In this document: piece after piece, positions 14,685 through 23,856 of the stretch | How the letters are laid out: each line of letters begins with the position of its first letter | Position numbering within the stretch: the stretch's first letter is position 1 | Assembly: GCA_016124855.1 (NCBI GenBank) | Contig: WGMX01000072.1 | Coordinates: forward strand, 1-32,677 | Direction of reading: 5' to 3' | Source: Anaerolineaceae bacterium | GTDB taxonomy: Bacteria > Chloroflexota > Anaerolineae > Aggregatilineales > Phototrophicaceae | DNA: 32,677 nucleotides | Notes under the pieces: generated by a model | Seen by the model: only the letters and a program-made list of their open reading frames with translations | What the model was told of the DNA's origin: nothing | Database searches by the model: none | Made by a program: the position numbers and the translations under genes

Positions 14685-17480
14685 CTATGTACTAAGCGGC
14701 AAAAGGATGCGGAAGGTGCTGCCTTCGCCTTCCGTACTTTCAACCTCCAGCTTGCCGTGATGCAGTTCAATAATCCGTTTGGCAATGGAAAGCCCTAAAC
14801 CGGAACCCCCTGTAGTTGCCCGTGCCTGATCAACCCGATACAAACGTTGAAAAATATGGGGTAAGTCGGCACTTGATATACCCATCCCGGTGTCGGACAC
14901 TTCAATAACCGCTTGGTCATTCTCGCGGCGAGTACGAAGGGTGATCGTACCCTCAGCAGGCGTATACATCACGGCGTTTTTGCCCAATTCAGTAAGGGCT
15001 AAGCTCAACTCCGCCACATTGGCTTGAACCGTCAGCTTACTTTCGGAAAGAGATTTACGCACGCTGATTTGTTTGGGTGTCGCGTCAAAAACAATCTTGG
15101 CCTCAACGCCGGACAAAGCTTCATTTACATCGCACTGTTCGAACTCCAAAACAGCTTGGCTGTCCAGCCGCCCGATAATCAGCAACCGGTCAATCAATTG
15201 GGTTAAACGGTTAATCTGCTCCTCAGCAGTTTCAAAATAGCGTTTTTGTTTTTCAGGATCAGCCGCGCGCGTCAATAAATACAAACTGGAACTAATCGTC
15301 GCCAGCGGCGTACGAAAATCATGCGAAACATCGCGAATGAAGTCTGAAAGGATTTTGACCTGTTCCCGTTCCTTACTCAGTTCCAGAGCCTGCGCTTCGG
15401 CTTGTTTGCGCTCGGTGATATTGTGATTCGTGCCGATCAAACCAATCACGCGACCATGAATGTCACGCAGCGGTATTTTGGTGACAGAAAGATACAGTTT
15501 ATTGCCATGGGCATCACTCACTGTATCCTCCTTATTTAGAAGGCTTTCACCGGATTTGAGTAGCGCCTGTTCCTCGGCGAAATAGGCTTCGGCTATCGCG
15601 GGTTCATTGAGGTCAAAATCCGATTTTCCAATGATGTCCTCGTCGCTTGACCCACCGATAGAATTAATGGTGGCTTGGTTAGCCAGTATGAAACGGCTGT
15701 TGCTGTCTTTAATGTAAATGTAATCTGGAAGATGATCGATTAACGTCCGCAGCAGATTCCGCTGCTCGACTAATGCAATCTGTGTTCGCTTTTGGGCTAA
15801 GAGTGTAGCCAGTGACGACGCATATAGTTTTAGTATTTCTAATACGGGCTTAGATATTGGCATGTGTTTTACGCCATTATCGATAGCTAACCAGCCTAAC
15901 TTTTCAACGCCATTCCATAAAACAGCAACAGCGTTCCAGCCTATGCCTATTGGTTCAAGGTTGCTAAAGAGCTGATTTTCCTCGATAACTACCAGATGTT
16001 CTGGTTCTTGATATGCCCGTAATAAAATGCCCGTGAGGTGCGCAGGATCAAGGCGAATATGATGTTCAGCGACCAATTTGCCCTGTGCATCGGTTCCGTA
16101 AGTACCCATCACTTCTGCATGTAAAGGGTCATAAAGCAATAATCCAAATCTATCAAAACCTAGACGTTGGAGTCCCAGCTCAACGGCACGTTTATAAAAC
16201 TCATCTAAGTCGTCGATTTTTGTCAATTCAATTGTGATTTCATGAAGCGCAGTGAGTCCAGATTGGAATTCACGTTCTTCCGCTGCTCGCGCTCTCAAAG
16301 CAGCTTCCGTCTGTTTACTGTCACTGATATTTTGAATCTGCGACACAAAGTGCAAAGGCTTGCCTTCGCCGTCCCGCACCAACGACACGCTCAACAAAAC
16401 CCAGACCTCATGACCCTGTTTGTGAAAGTAGCGTTTTTCCATTTGATAGGATTGAATCTCACCAGCCAGCAGCTGCTGCACAGATTGCAGATCACTATCC
16501 AAATCATCAGGATGCGTAATATCTTGGAAGGTTTTGGTTAATAATTCTTGCTCCGAATAGCCCACAATTTCGCATACCGCGTTGTTCACTTGCAGCCATT
16601 TGCCATCCAATCCGATTAAGGCCATACCGATGGCAGCGTATGTGAACGTGCTGCGAAACTGTTCCTCACTGTTGCGCAGTGCGGCGTCAATCTTTTTGTT
16701 CTGTGTGATATCTCGCGTTACACCAACAATACCCGTGATATTCCCCTCACTGTCTTTAATCGGTACTTTTGTGGCAGAGTACCAGCGTGGTGTGCCGTCC
16801 GGTTTGGGGTTAAATTCTTCGCGGTTAACCACCACTTCCCCCGAGTGGATGACCTTGATCTCCTCTTCCAAAAAACTCTTTGCCAGATGTGGAGCTTGAA
16901 AATCCGCATCGCTTTTTCCCACGACATCGTCGGGGTTTTCTACGCCCAGCATTTGGGCATGGGCAAGGTTCACCCGTGTGAAACGCGAATCAGTATCCTT
17001 AAAATAAATAAAATCAGGAATGTTATTCATCAACATTTGCAGCAAGCGCCGTTCTTCCGCCAGCGATTTGACAATCTTGACGCGTTCGGTAATGTCGCGA
17101 ATACTCGTGGCAATTAAGATGCCTTCTTCGGTTTCGATGGGACTAAGAATAACTTCGGCAGGAAACTCACTTCCGTCTTTTCGGCGGGCATAAAGTTCCA
17201 ATTCCGCCCCTGTGCCGGCTATATCCTCATCCGCAATCGGGGCTGCACGATAAGGCTCTGGAATGAATAGTTCTATCCGGTTGCCTAATAATTCATGCTG
17301 AGAATAACCAAACAACTTCTCGGTCTGAGCATTCACGAAAACAATCTTGCCGTCCCCGTCAACGATGACAATCGCATCCAAAACGGCTTCCAATAACGCC
17401 CGAAACCGGTCTTCAGCGCGCTTACTCTGGAGAATTTGCTCCTCTAATGCTTGGTTAGCCTCGATAAGTGTCTTAAACAT
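14685..17480 (-). CDS. Soluble hybrid-sensor PAS/GAF histidine kinase
   Basis: A 931-residue kinase with no membrane segment, so it senses cytosolic or diffusible signals. Order: N-terminal coiled coil (1-28), PAS1 (about 25-135), PAS2 (145-262), PAS3 (270-390), GAF (about 405-565), PAS4 (575-690), HisKA with His720 in the H-box DVSHDFRTPLAT, and HATPase with Asn835 (ELGKNAVMYT), the G1 box VSDTGMGI (861-868) and GGSGLGLSIAKRII (891-904). PAS2 and PAS4 are visibly duplicated: both have PD(F/Y)IY(F/I)KD, SRF and GKSD. There is no receiver domain and no adjacent response regulator, making it an orphan kinase. It converges on the STAND regulator. Confidence 0.93.
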   Translation of the reverse strand: MFKTLIEANQALEEQILQSKRAEDRFRALLEAVLDAIVIVDGDGKIVFVNAQTEKLFGYSQHELLGNRIELFIPEPYRAAPIADEDIAGTGAELELYARRKDGSEFPAEVILSPIETEEGILIATSIRDITERVKIVKSLAEERRLLQMLMNNIPDFIYFKDTDSRFTRVNLAHAQMLGVENPDDVVGKSDADFQAPHLAKSFLEEEIKVIHSGEVVVNREEFNPKPDGTPRWYSATKVPIKDSEGNITGIVGVTRDITQNKKIDAALRNSEEQFRSTFTYAAIGMALIGLDGKWLQVNNAVCEIVGYSEQELLTKTFQDITHPDDLDSDLQSVQQLLAGEIQSYQMEKRYFHKQGHEVWVLLSVSLVRDGEGKPLHFVSQIQNISDSKQTEAALRARAAEEREFQSGLTALHEITIELTKIDDLDEFYKRAVELGLQRLGFDRFGLLLYDPLHAEVMGTYGTDAQGKLVAEHHIRLDPAHLTGILLRAYQEPEHLVVIEENQLFSNLEPIGIGWNAVAVLWNGVEKLGWLAIDNGVKHMPISKPVLEILKLYASSLATLLAQKRTQIALVEQRNLLRTLIDHLPDYIYIKDSNSRFILANQATINSIGGSSDEDIIGKSDFDLNEPAIAEAYFAEEQALLKSGESLLNKEDTVSDAHGNKLYLSVTKIPLRDIHGRVIGLIGTNHNITERKQAEAQALELSKEREQVKILSDFIRDVSHDFRTPLATISSSLYLLTRAADPEKQKRYFETAEEQINRLTQLIDRLLIIGRLDSQAVLEFEQCDVNEALSGVEAKIVFDATPKQISVRKSLSESKLTVQANVAELSLALTELGKNAVMYTPAEGTITLRTRRENDQAVIEVSDTGMGISSADLPHIFQRLYRVDQARATTGGSGLGLSIAKRIIELHHGKLEVESTEGEGSTFRILLPLST

Positions 17481-17666
17481 AAACTTGCCTTAACCTGACG
17501 TCGTTTCTCAGTAATCATTATATTTCAGCTTGTCATTAAGGGTTTTAGTTACCCCAAAACTATCCAGCTTAGATAAGCAGTTACTAATAATTCGTGACCT
17601 GCTGAAATGGGCGCACCCATGCTCTATAATTACGCCCTTGTGCCGCAAATTGTGCCGTAGCCCGAT

Positions 17667-18080
17667 TTAGTCATGTTCTCCGGCGGGAATAATCTTTACA
17701 GCGGGGTCTTGGCGCAGCGCTTGCTCCGAACCTGCCGGCACATAAGCCACCACCAGCATCAGCGGCCCGCTGCCCGTATTAATCGTCGAGTGATAAACCG
17801 CTTTGGGTATCCACACGCAGGCTCCTCCGCTGCACTTCACCGCAGGTTGGTCGTCTACCATTTGCTCACCTTCACCCGATATGAAGTAAATAATCTCATC
17901 CGCGTCAGGGTGATTATGGCGCACGTGACCTTTGCCCGGTTCCAAAACCACCGTGCCGAAGCTGATGCTCTTGGAACCTGTCACCTTCTCGTCGGACAAA
18001 AAATGTATTTTGCCCCAATCAAAAATAATCTGATCAACATCTTTTTCGGTGGTGATCGCACCTTGACCTAACTTGTGCAT
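17667..18080 (-). CDS. Cupin-domain protein
   Basis: A 137-residue single-domain cupin. The metal site is visible in GHVRHNHPDADEIIYFISGEGEQ (His-x-His followed by Glu) and in the second motif VYHSTINTGSGPLML. Small cupins of this type act as dioxygenases, isomerases or ligand-binding proteins; the substrate is unknown. I placed the start at ATG 18080 because AAAAGGAT lies just upstream; an in-frame ATG at 18116 would add 12 mostly basic residues without a clear ribosome-binding site. The gene lies between the histidine kinase and the HNH-like gene, all on the minus strand, and is separated from the latter by a strong terminator. Confidence 0.88.
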   Translation of the reverse strand: MHKLGQGAITTEKDVDQIIFDWGKIHFLSDEKVTGSKSISFGTVVLEPGKGHVRHNHPDADEIIYFISGEGEQMVDDQPAVKCSGGACVWIPKAVYHSTINTGSGPLMLVVAYVPAGSEQALRQDPAVKIIPAGEHD

Positions 18081-18157
18081 GTTAAAAATCCTTTTCTTCT
18101 TAATAATGGTGTTCATTATTGCGCATTAGACCTCAAGTCGCCAACCACCCAAAACGA

Positions 18158-18184
18158 AAACTCCCGCTTTCATGGCGGGAGTTT
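18158..18184 (-). terminator. Rho-independent terminator after the HNH-like gene
   Basis: AAACTCCCGC (18158-18167) pairs with GCGGGAGTTT (18175-18184) around a 7-base loop. On the minus strand the stem is followed by TTTTCGTTTT, a reasonable U tract, 25 bases after the HNH-like gene's stop codon. Confidence 0.85.
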
Positions 18185-18208
18185 AAAACATGTCCGAACT
18201 GACTTCGT

Positions 18209-18880
18209 TTAGCCGCAGCCTTCAGGACATTCAGTCGGCTCAAAACCGGGTAAGGCTTCGGCACGGGCAACCGGCATCGAATTATACGCTTGGTGCCAAT
18301 CGTTAGCGATCAACGCCTGTGCTTTTTGCAGCGACATCTTACCGTCACAAACCTGTTGATGCAGATAATTTTCGACCGCATCTTTCTGATGAAAACCGGG
18401 CTTCGGCTCAGCCAGTTCCGGCCACAAATTGGCGATGTCATTCGAACCACCCAGTTCGAGGCTGATGAGGTGATCGACTTCGTACTGACCACTGAAATGG
18501 CTGGTGATGTTGTACATGGCGTACACCTGATCTTTTTCAGAAGTCGGCACATTACGCACCGAAGCACTGTAGCCCGGTGTACAAATCTGGGCAACAGTGG
18601 CGTCCGCAAAAATCGCGCCGGGTGTACAGGCTTTATCTTGTACACCATCAACCGCCACACAGTTAGAAAATTTAGTCGGTTTGCCCAAATGCGCCGGTTG
18701 GCTGCTGCCTGTACTGGACGTGCTGCCTTGTCCGGGCGATAAAACCGTTCCGCCTTGTCCAGAACTCGCGTTGGTGAGTGTATAAATAATCAACAGAACC
18801 GCTATAAAAATGCCGAATAAGCGGCGACCGAGCGCCAAAAACTGCGAATCTTGATGCGAGGATGACGTTTTGTTAGACAT
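18209..18880 (-). CDS. Membrane-anchored HNH-like nuclease-fold protein
   Basis: A 223-residue protein. The N terminus (1-20) is polar and cytoplasmic, residues about 21-42 form one membrane segment (FGIFIAVLLIIYTL), and a low-complexity Ser/Gly linker leads to an extracytoplasmic domain. That domain has cysteines that may form disulfides (NCVAVDG, ACTPGAI, ICTPGYS), then YEVDHLISLELGGSNDIANLWPE with the Asp-His and Asn of an HNH-type site, and GFHQKDAVENYLHQQVC. Known relatives are annotated as HNH endonuclease or hypothetical proteins. Activity outside the membrane suggests DNA scavenging or antagonism, but no immunity gene is evident. The start was set at ATG 18880 because AGAGG lies 6 bases upstream; an in-frame ATG at 18901 is the alternative. 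Confidence 0.75.
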   Translation of the reverse strand: MSNKTSSSHQDSQFLALGRRLFGIFIAVLLIIYTLTNASSGQGGTVLSPGQGSTSSTGSSQPAHLGKPTKFSNCVAVDGVQDKACTPGAIFADATVAQICTPGYSASVRNVPTSEKDQVYAMYNITSHFSGQYEVDHLISLELGGSNDIANLWPELAEPKPGFHQKDAVENYLHQQVCDGKMSLQKAQALIANDWHQAYNSMPVARAEALPGFEPTECPEGCG

Positions 18881-18931
18881 TTGAACCTCTTTAAACACCA
18901 TAAAACAGGTGAGCCATTAACGCCTTTTAAG

Positions 18932-18957
18932 CCCCTCTCTGTGTTTTGGCTGAGGGG
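18932..18957. repeat. CCCCTC...GAGGGG palindromic element, family C
   Basis: CCCCTC (18932-18937) pairs with GAGGGG (18952-18957) around a 14-base loop, preceded by TTTTAAG. It lies 70 bases downstream of the DUF1963 stop codon and 50 bases before the HNH-like start. The flanks resemble those of the element at 24324. Confidence 0.6.
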
Positions 18958-19027
18958 TTGGGGTACGTACAATCCTCACTCAATTTTAGAACTAATGAGC
19001 GTATTCCACCAGACCCCACTTATATCT

Positions 19028-19879
19028 CTATTCGCTTTGCAACACCACCCACACATCATCAAAGTTACACGCTTGCAAATCCTGCCGCGTAATCCAGAAA
19101 TAGAGCAAGCCCGTACTTGCCCACTGCATACGGGCGTTCGAATCCGAGTCAAGCTGGAACAGCAGTACCCAATCACTTGCACCAGCCATCAGCGCCTTAG
19201 CCTCCGGCGATTGGTCATCACTGAATCCATGTGAAAGTAACTGCGCCTGCAAGTGCATATCATCCTGAAGATCATCCGAATGACCGAGCAAGCGATGATG
19301 TAAAGTTTTGCGATCTTCAGTTGAGGGGAAATCCGCCATGAAATCTGAATAAGCCTGACGTTCGTTATCGTTCCAGTCGAGCTTCTCATCCAACACATTC
19401 GGACGCTGCGGCAAAGTCATCTCAGATGAGAAGGTCACGGCGCAGGCTGCGAACCGCGCTTCAGCAGGTAATGCATCAGGAAACGGTCGGCGCTTCAACG
19501 TCGCGCTGTCAACCGTGCTGTAAATGACTTTGCGTCCGGCGCGGTCAGCCGGATCAGAGCCATAAGTTTGCTGGTTAGCATCATAGAAAAAATAAAGCAT
19601 GCCGCTTGAAGGCAGCAGCTTGTCACTGTCGAAGGGCTGTACATCACGCAGGTTGATTTGGGCGAGGAATGACAGCGGTACATCGCTCATCACAGGCCAT
19701 GTCACATCATCGGCTAAATCAGGAGCGCCACCCAGTTTGGAAGTGCCAATCGCCAACTCACTATCATTTGCGGCACGGCTGGTCATCCGTACTGAGTTGG
19801 TCATGAGCGCTTCGAGATGCGGCATGATACGAGACAATCCGCCAGTTTGTAATGCCGCCCGCACCGCATCTCTATCCAT
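19028..19879 (-). CDS. DUF1963 (YwqG-like) protein
   Basis: A 283-residue cytosolic protein of the DUF1963/YwqG family. The typical order is visible: SKLGGAPDLADDVTWPVMSDVPLSFLAQINLRDVQPF (about 46-82), LPSSGMLYFFYD (89-100), then LLGHSDDLQDDM (about 194-205) and the C-terminal DWVLLFQLDSD ... GLLYFWITRQDLQACNFDDVWVVLQSE. The family has no established biochemical function; many members occur near immunity or stress genes. GAGG lies upstream of the ATG. It stands between two other minus-strand genes with a repeat element downstream. Confidence 0.88.
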   Translation of the reverse strand: MDRDAVRAALQTGGLSRIMPHLEALMTNSVRMTSRAANDSELAIGTSKLGGAPDLADDVTWPVMSDVPLSFLAQINLRDVQPFDSDKLLPSSGMLYFFYDANQQTYGSDPADRAGRKVIYSTVDSATLKRRPFPDALPAEARFAACAVTFSSEMTLPQRPNVLDEKLDWNDNERQAYSDFMADFPSTEDRKTLHHRLLGHSDDLQDDMHLQAQLLSHGFSDDQSPEAKALMAGASDWVLLFQLDSDSNARMQWASTGLLYFWITRQDLQACNFDDVWVVLQSE

Positions 19880-19950
19880 AATGATTGCCTCATGAGGTTA
19901 AATCATTAAGCTATGTTACGCCTAAGTGCTGTGAACGGATAGCTTTAAAC

Positions 19951-22900
19951 CTATTCTCCTAATTGGGTCTTAATCTCGGTCGTCTGATAAACGACATCCC
20001 CGCTGTATTGCAGTTGAATAACCACCACTGCCGGAGTTTGCGCCGGAATATCCGCCACCAGTTCAACCGGAATCGTGACGTTTTGCAGCGAACCAGCCGG
20101 AACGTCCACGCCAAAATGGGCTTCTCCATAAACCGTTTTCCGGTCTTGGCTGATGACCTGTACCGTGAGCGTTTGCGGCGGTAATGTCGGTGTAAAATTG
20201 CCCACAATCGCCGAAAGCGAAAGCGCTTTACCTCGCTGCTCGACTTGGAGATTAATGACAAACGGGCTGCCTGCCTTAGTGATGAGATCAAGTGGAATTT
20301 CATCAACTTCCGGTTCAGTGAGCGCATAATACATTCGCGCAGCACTGTTGCCTGCATCCGACCAATCATTCTCGTAGATCGTTCTATGTGTCGAAACCCA
20401 ATCGCTGCTGATGGCCTGCTTGAGTATAGTTCGGGCTGCTTCTCGATTGCCTTCTAATAGATACAACGCCGCACGGGTATCCAGATCACTTGGCGCAAGT
20501 TTGACTTCTGGGATGCGGTCGAGCCATGCGGCAGCTGTTCCCCATCGACCAACACTCATCAGCAAAGCCACACGCTTTCGTAAATCAGCCTCATGATTCC
20601 ATTCCATCAAATTTGACCATGTATCAGGGTCAGAGTCGGCTGTGGCAATCAAACTGTCGAGTTGAGGCGGTGACAGTGCTTCAAAAAACGGTTCGGTCAG
20701 TAGAATTTTTGCCGTTAGGACACGCGAATTGCCCTGTGCATGCCAGAAAACTGCAAACAACAGATTAACTGCGTCTTGTGTTTTGCCCCCGATAGCAAGT
20801 AGATTGGCATTGATTTCGGTCAAGAAGGCAATTTCAGGATGCGATACCCGTAACATCCGCCAGAGGTTGCTGCTATCATCCCCATTCACTAAGTGTGCAA
20901 AAGCCAACCCATATTTGGCAACATCGTTTTGCGGGTCATTATCGACCTGCAATTGCCATTGGTTCACCACATTTTGCCATTTAAAAGTAGTGGATGGAGT
21001 TTGCCCATTTTTGACTGTATCAGGTTGATACAGTTGATTCATCTCGGTAAAAAGACTATCCAGCGGCGAAACAGCCAGAGGTTTACGAACGGCGAAAATC
21101 ACATAACCCGACACTGAATCCACCCGTTCAAAACGCTCCGGTTGCAATTGCAGTTGTGGAAGGCGTGTATTATCCGCGTTCAGGACGATGTAGCTGACAT
21201 CATATTTTTGTAGGAACGCAATATCCCCTGCATCCAGCCAAGGGGTACGCCCGTCATCATAGAAACGGGTTGTGCCTGCATAAGCTGGATTGTTCTGTTC
21301 GCGGCCTCCGGTTGTGAAGGCATAAGGCACACTTTCAGCCACATAACTGGCGATGCGGTTGGAGGTCAGATAAACGGTCTTATCGCCGCTGACGGGCAAA
21401 GCCGACAGGTGTGTCAATAATTGCTCATCAAATGGGCGAATGTCACGGATCGCCTGCTGTTGATTCAGCCCGTCAATTTGGTCACGCGCACTTTGGACAA
21501 TCGGAAACGGCTCGATCAGCAGGATCAATGCCGCAGCCATGAAACCCACCGCCGTAAAGCTCTTGAGCGTCAGGGGATGCAAGCGCACCCGCTTCGTCAG
21601 CCAATCCAACCCAAAGCTGATGGCGATGCCCAGAATCAGGCCAATCGGCAGGATGAAGAACAACTCAAACACAAAATGAATGCCGAAGTATGAACCGAAT
21701 ACCCGCAGAATAATATTGAAAATCGGTGTAACGTACGACAGCAGCAGCATGATCCCGACCGTCGCCACGATGTATTGGGCGGCGAGGCTGCGCCGTAAAC
21801 GGATAACCGCCACCACACTGAAGATCAGTGCCAGAATCACAAATGGATGAAACAGCAGCATACTCGGTTCGATGATCTGCTGGCTGATGCTGGCAACACC
21901 CGGCAAATCGGATACGAGATCGGGTGTAATCTGCGTTTGCAAGTGAGCGCTGTACTGCCAGAACGGAACGATTAACGATGGCAGTATGGCTAAGCCCAAT
22001 ATCACCAATCGCTGCAACTGAACTTTAGACGGATTGACCAGCAAACGTAATCCCAAAACGGCATACAAAGCGGTAAGCATCACTAGATATTGGCGCGGAT
22101 GTGTCAAAGCCAGTGCCAGAATCATGATGCCCATCATCAGATAATTGCGGAAGCGGGGTAAACGGATGCAGCTAAAAAAGACAAACAAGGTCAGTGGTAA
22201 TAACAGCGCCGCCGAAAAATAACGCAGTGTCGTCAATTGGAAGGCGGCCTCTTGCCCGTACATCCACGCGCCGCCCAACAGCGATGGGGTGTTGATGGTC
22301 GTCAGCGCAAAAATGAACGTGACACCGGTTGCCCAAGCCGCCGTATCCGCCCGTTTAGTGACGCAGTAAGCCGCTGCAAAATGTGCCATTGGAACCAACC
22401 ACACAAACAACGGTGTCAAGGCATACCAGATCAACTGTACGGTCGTCGCACCGCTTGCCCACGCCCATGCCGCGAACACGTAGGTCAGGCCATCTGTACT
22501 CCAATAAGCACTGCTATCACCGCCGACGATATTGCGGCTGTTGAGGTTAGCGAACTGCGGTTGATAAATAATCCCGTTTGCCAGCGATACCGGAAACGTT
22601 TGGTCAGGATAATCACTAAAACGCAGTTTGTTCCGCTCCCAACCGATACCCACAAAAAACACACAGATGACAATCAGCAGCAAATAATAGGGCAGTGCCT
22701 GCCGCGAAATCGACTTGATCGGTCGAACTGTCGCCGGAATCAAGCCCAGAATCGCCATCAGCACATGTAAACCGATGACATAGCTCATGACCGGCACAAG
22801 CAGCAGTCGCATAACTGCGCCGACGACGATGTTAATCCCTAAGCCGCAGACCACCGTCCATATGATGCGAACAACGGGCGTTTCCGACGTGCGCCACATG

Positions 22901-23070
22901 CCCAACGCCCGCGCCGCGAAATAACCCAAGAGATAAACTTGAATGCCCACCGTCAGCATCAACGCCGGCAGCGTCCCTTGCAGCGGCCCAAAATGCAAAA
23001 GGGATAAAACCAACGACAACAGCACCAGAGCGATTTGTTTAAACTTGGAAGTGAATAACAAATGACTCAC
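19951..23070 (-). CDS. Large polytopic membrane protein, GT-C-like, with TPR-like C-terminal region
   Basis: A 1039-residue protein starting at GTG 23070, with AAGG about 9 bases upstream. Residues 1-580 hold roughly a dozen hydrophobic segments, including paired helices at 12-55 and 67-112 and a loop with YPDQTFPVSLANG, followed by repeated long helices. This layout recalls GT-C glycosyltransferases and related lipid-linked sugar transferases, but I see no definite catalytic DxD or DE motif. Residues about 590-680 form a soluble alpha/beta domain, 690-900 look like TPR-type helical repeats (LEGNREAARTILKQAI), and the last 100 residues are beta-rich. A role in cell-surface glycan assembly is likely but not proven. 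There are no close operon partners. Confidence 0.7.
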   Translation of the reverse strand: MSHLLFTSKFKQIALVLLSLVLSLLHFGPLQGTLPALMLTVGIQVYLLGYFAARALGMWRTSETPVVRIIWTVVCGLGINIVVGAVMRLLLVPVMSYVIGLHVLMAILGLIPATVRPIKSISRQALPYYLLLIVICVFFVGIGWERNKLRFSDYPDQTFPVSLANGIIYQPQFANLNSRNIVGGDSSAYWSTDGLTYVFAAWAWASGATTVQLIWYALTPLFVWLVPMAHFAAAYCVTKRADTAAWATGVTFIFALTTINTPSLLGGAWMYGQEAAFQLTTLRYFSAALLLPLTLFVFFSCIRLPRFRNYLMMGIMILALALTHPRQYLVMLTALYAVLGLRLLVNPSKVQLQRLVILGLAILPSLIVPFWQYSAHLQTQITPDLVSDLPGVASISQQIIEPSMLLFHPFVILALIFSVVAVIRLRRSLAAQYIVATVGIMLLLSYVTPIFNIILRVFGSYFGIHFVFELFFILPIGLILGIAISFGLDWLTKRVRLHPLTLKSFTAVGFMAAALILLIEPFPIVQSARDQIDGLNQQQAIRDIRPFDEQLLTHLSALPVSGDKTVYLTSNRIASYVAESVPYAFTTGGREQNNPAYAGTTRFYDDGRTPWLDAGDIAFLQKYDVSYIVLNADNTRLPQLQLQPERFERVDSVSGYVIFAVRKPLAVSPLDSLFTEMNQLYQPDTVKNGQTPSTTFKWQNVVNQWQLQVDNDPQNDVAKYGLAFAHLVNGDDSSNLWRMLRVSHPEIAFLTEINANLLAIGGKTQDAVNLLFAVFWHAQGNSRVLTAKILLTEPFFEALSPPQLDSLIATADSDPDTWSNLMEWNHEADLRKRVALLMSVGRWGTAAAWLDRIPEVKLAPSDLDTRAALYLLEGNREAARTILKQAISSDWVSTHRTIYENDWSDAGNSAARMYYALTEPEVDEIPLDLITKAGSPFVINLQVEQRGKALSLSAIVGNFTPTLPPQTLTVQVISQDRKTVYGEAHFGVDVPAGSLQNVTIPVELVADIPAQTPAVVVIQLQYSGDVVYQTTEIKTQLGE

Positions 23071-23170
23071 TCAAACAACCTTCAGCAGTAGATACCCATT
23101 AACAGGGTATCATGCATACCAAAAACCGAAGTGTGTTATTTTGAGGTAGGCGCTGTGGTGTGCAGATAAA

Positions 23171-23200
23171 ATTGTAGGGACGGGGCGTGCCTCGTCCGCG
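23171..23200. repeat. GTAGGG hairpin element, family B
   Basis: A copy beginning ATTGTAGGGACGGGG. GGACG pairs with CGTCC and GGC with GCC, with one G-T mismatch between. It lies 15 bases beyond the stop codon of the minus-strand VOC gene at 23215. Confidence 0.6.
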
Positions 23201-23214
23201 TTTTGAATTTGTAT

Positions 23215-23643
23215 TTACGAGATTGGCGGCATCGGCTTCCGCTGTGTCAAACTAAACCAATTGCCACAGCCATCTTTAAACAACGCCTCAATACCATAAA
23301 AAGTTTCGTTAGGCGCTTGAATAAATTCAACCCCTTTGGCTTTCAGTTCTTCATAATCCCTGCGGCAGTCATCTGTCGCGAAAACCCCGCAGCCCATAAC
23401 CCCTTTTTCGAGCAGGCTGCGGAGCTGTTCAGCCGTTTCTTGGTCAATCTGCCCCATCGGATGCGGCTCGTAGAGGATAATTTCTAAATCAGGCTGTCCT
23501 TTGGGGCAAACCGTCACCCAACGGAATCCATTATCCATCTTGAAATCATTCAGCGCTTCAAAACCCAATTTACCGACATAAAAATCGAGCGCTTTGTCGT
23601 AATCCAGCACGAAGATCGAGGCATGAGACAGTTTGGTAATCAT
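23215..23643 (-). CDS. VOC-superfamily protein
   Basis: A 142-residue glyoxalase-fold protein: ITKLSHASIFVLDYDKALDFYVGKLGFEAL at the N terminus, then VTVCPKGQPDLEIILYEP and the second module GCGVFATDDCRRDYEELKAKGVEFIQAPNETFYGIEALFKDGCGNWFSLTQ. This subgroup resembles methylmalonyl-CoA-epimerase-like or lactoylglutathione-lyase-like VOC proteins of unknown substrate. AGGAAG precedes the ATG. It is the second of two tandem VOC genes downstream of the AraC regulator. Confidence 0.9.
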   Translation of the reverse strand: MITKLSHASIFVLDYDKALDFYVGKLGFEALNDFKMDNGFRWVTVCPKGQPDLEIILYEPHPMGQIDQETAEQLRSLLEKGVMGCGVFATDDCRRDYEELKAKGVEFIQAPNETFYGIEALFKDGCGNWFSLTQRKPMPPIS

Positions 23644-23787
23644 GGCAGCTTCCTGATATAAAAAGCGGACATACCATCATTATAGCCTGTCCGCTTCTCA
23701 TATCCGCCGCTCTGATTGTTAAATTTCGTCCAAGATGTTGTGGGTTGTCAAATGTTTCGAGAGAACCCATCACCGACTGTGGATTGA

Positions 23788-23826
23788 TTCCCTCCCTCGT
23801 TTACGGGGGAGGGTTAGGGTGGGGGT
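23788..23826 (+). repeat. 39-bp palindromic element, family A
   Basis: Same left half and core (CGTTTACG) as the 30231 copy, with GGGTGGGGG in the right arm as in the 3641 copy. It sits 30 bases beyond the stop codon of the minus-strand VOC gene at 23857, in the gap between the tandem VOC genes. Confidence 0.82.
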
Positions 23827-23856
23827 TGGCTCGTGATTGTTGATAACCCGGTTTGA

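Noticed and set aside
22237..22770. A 177-codon plus-strand open frame
   Set aside because: Antisense to the membrane protein's hydrophobic region; the His/Arg/Gln-rich translation is what complementary codons of hydrophobic residues give.
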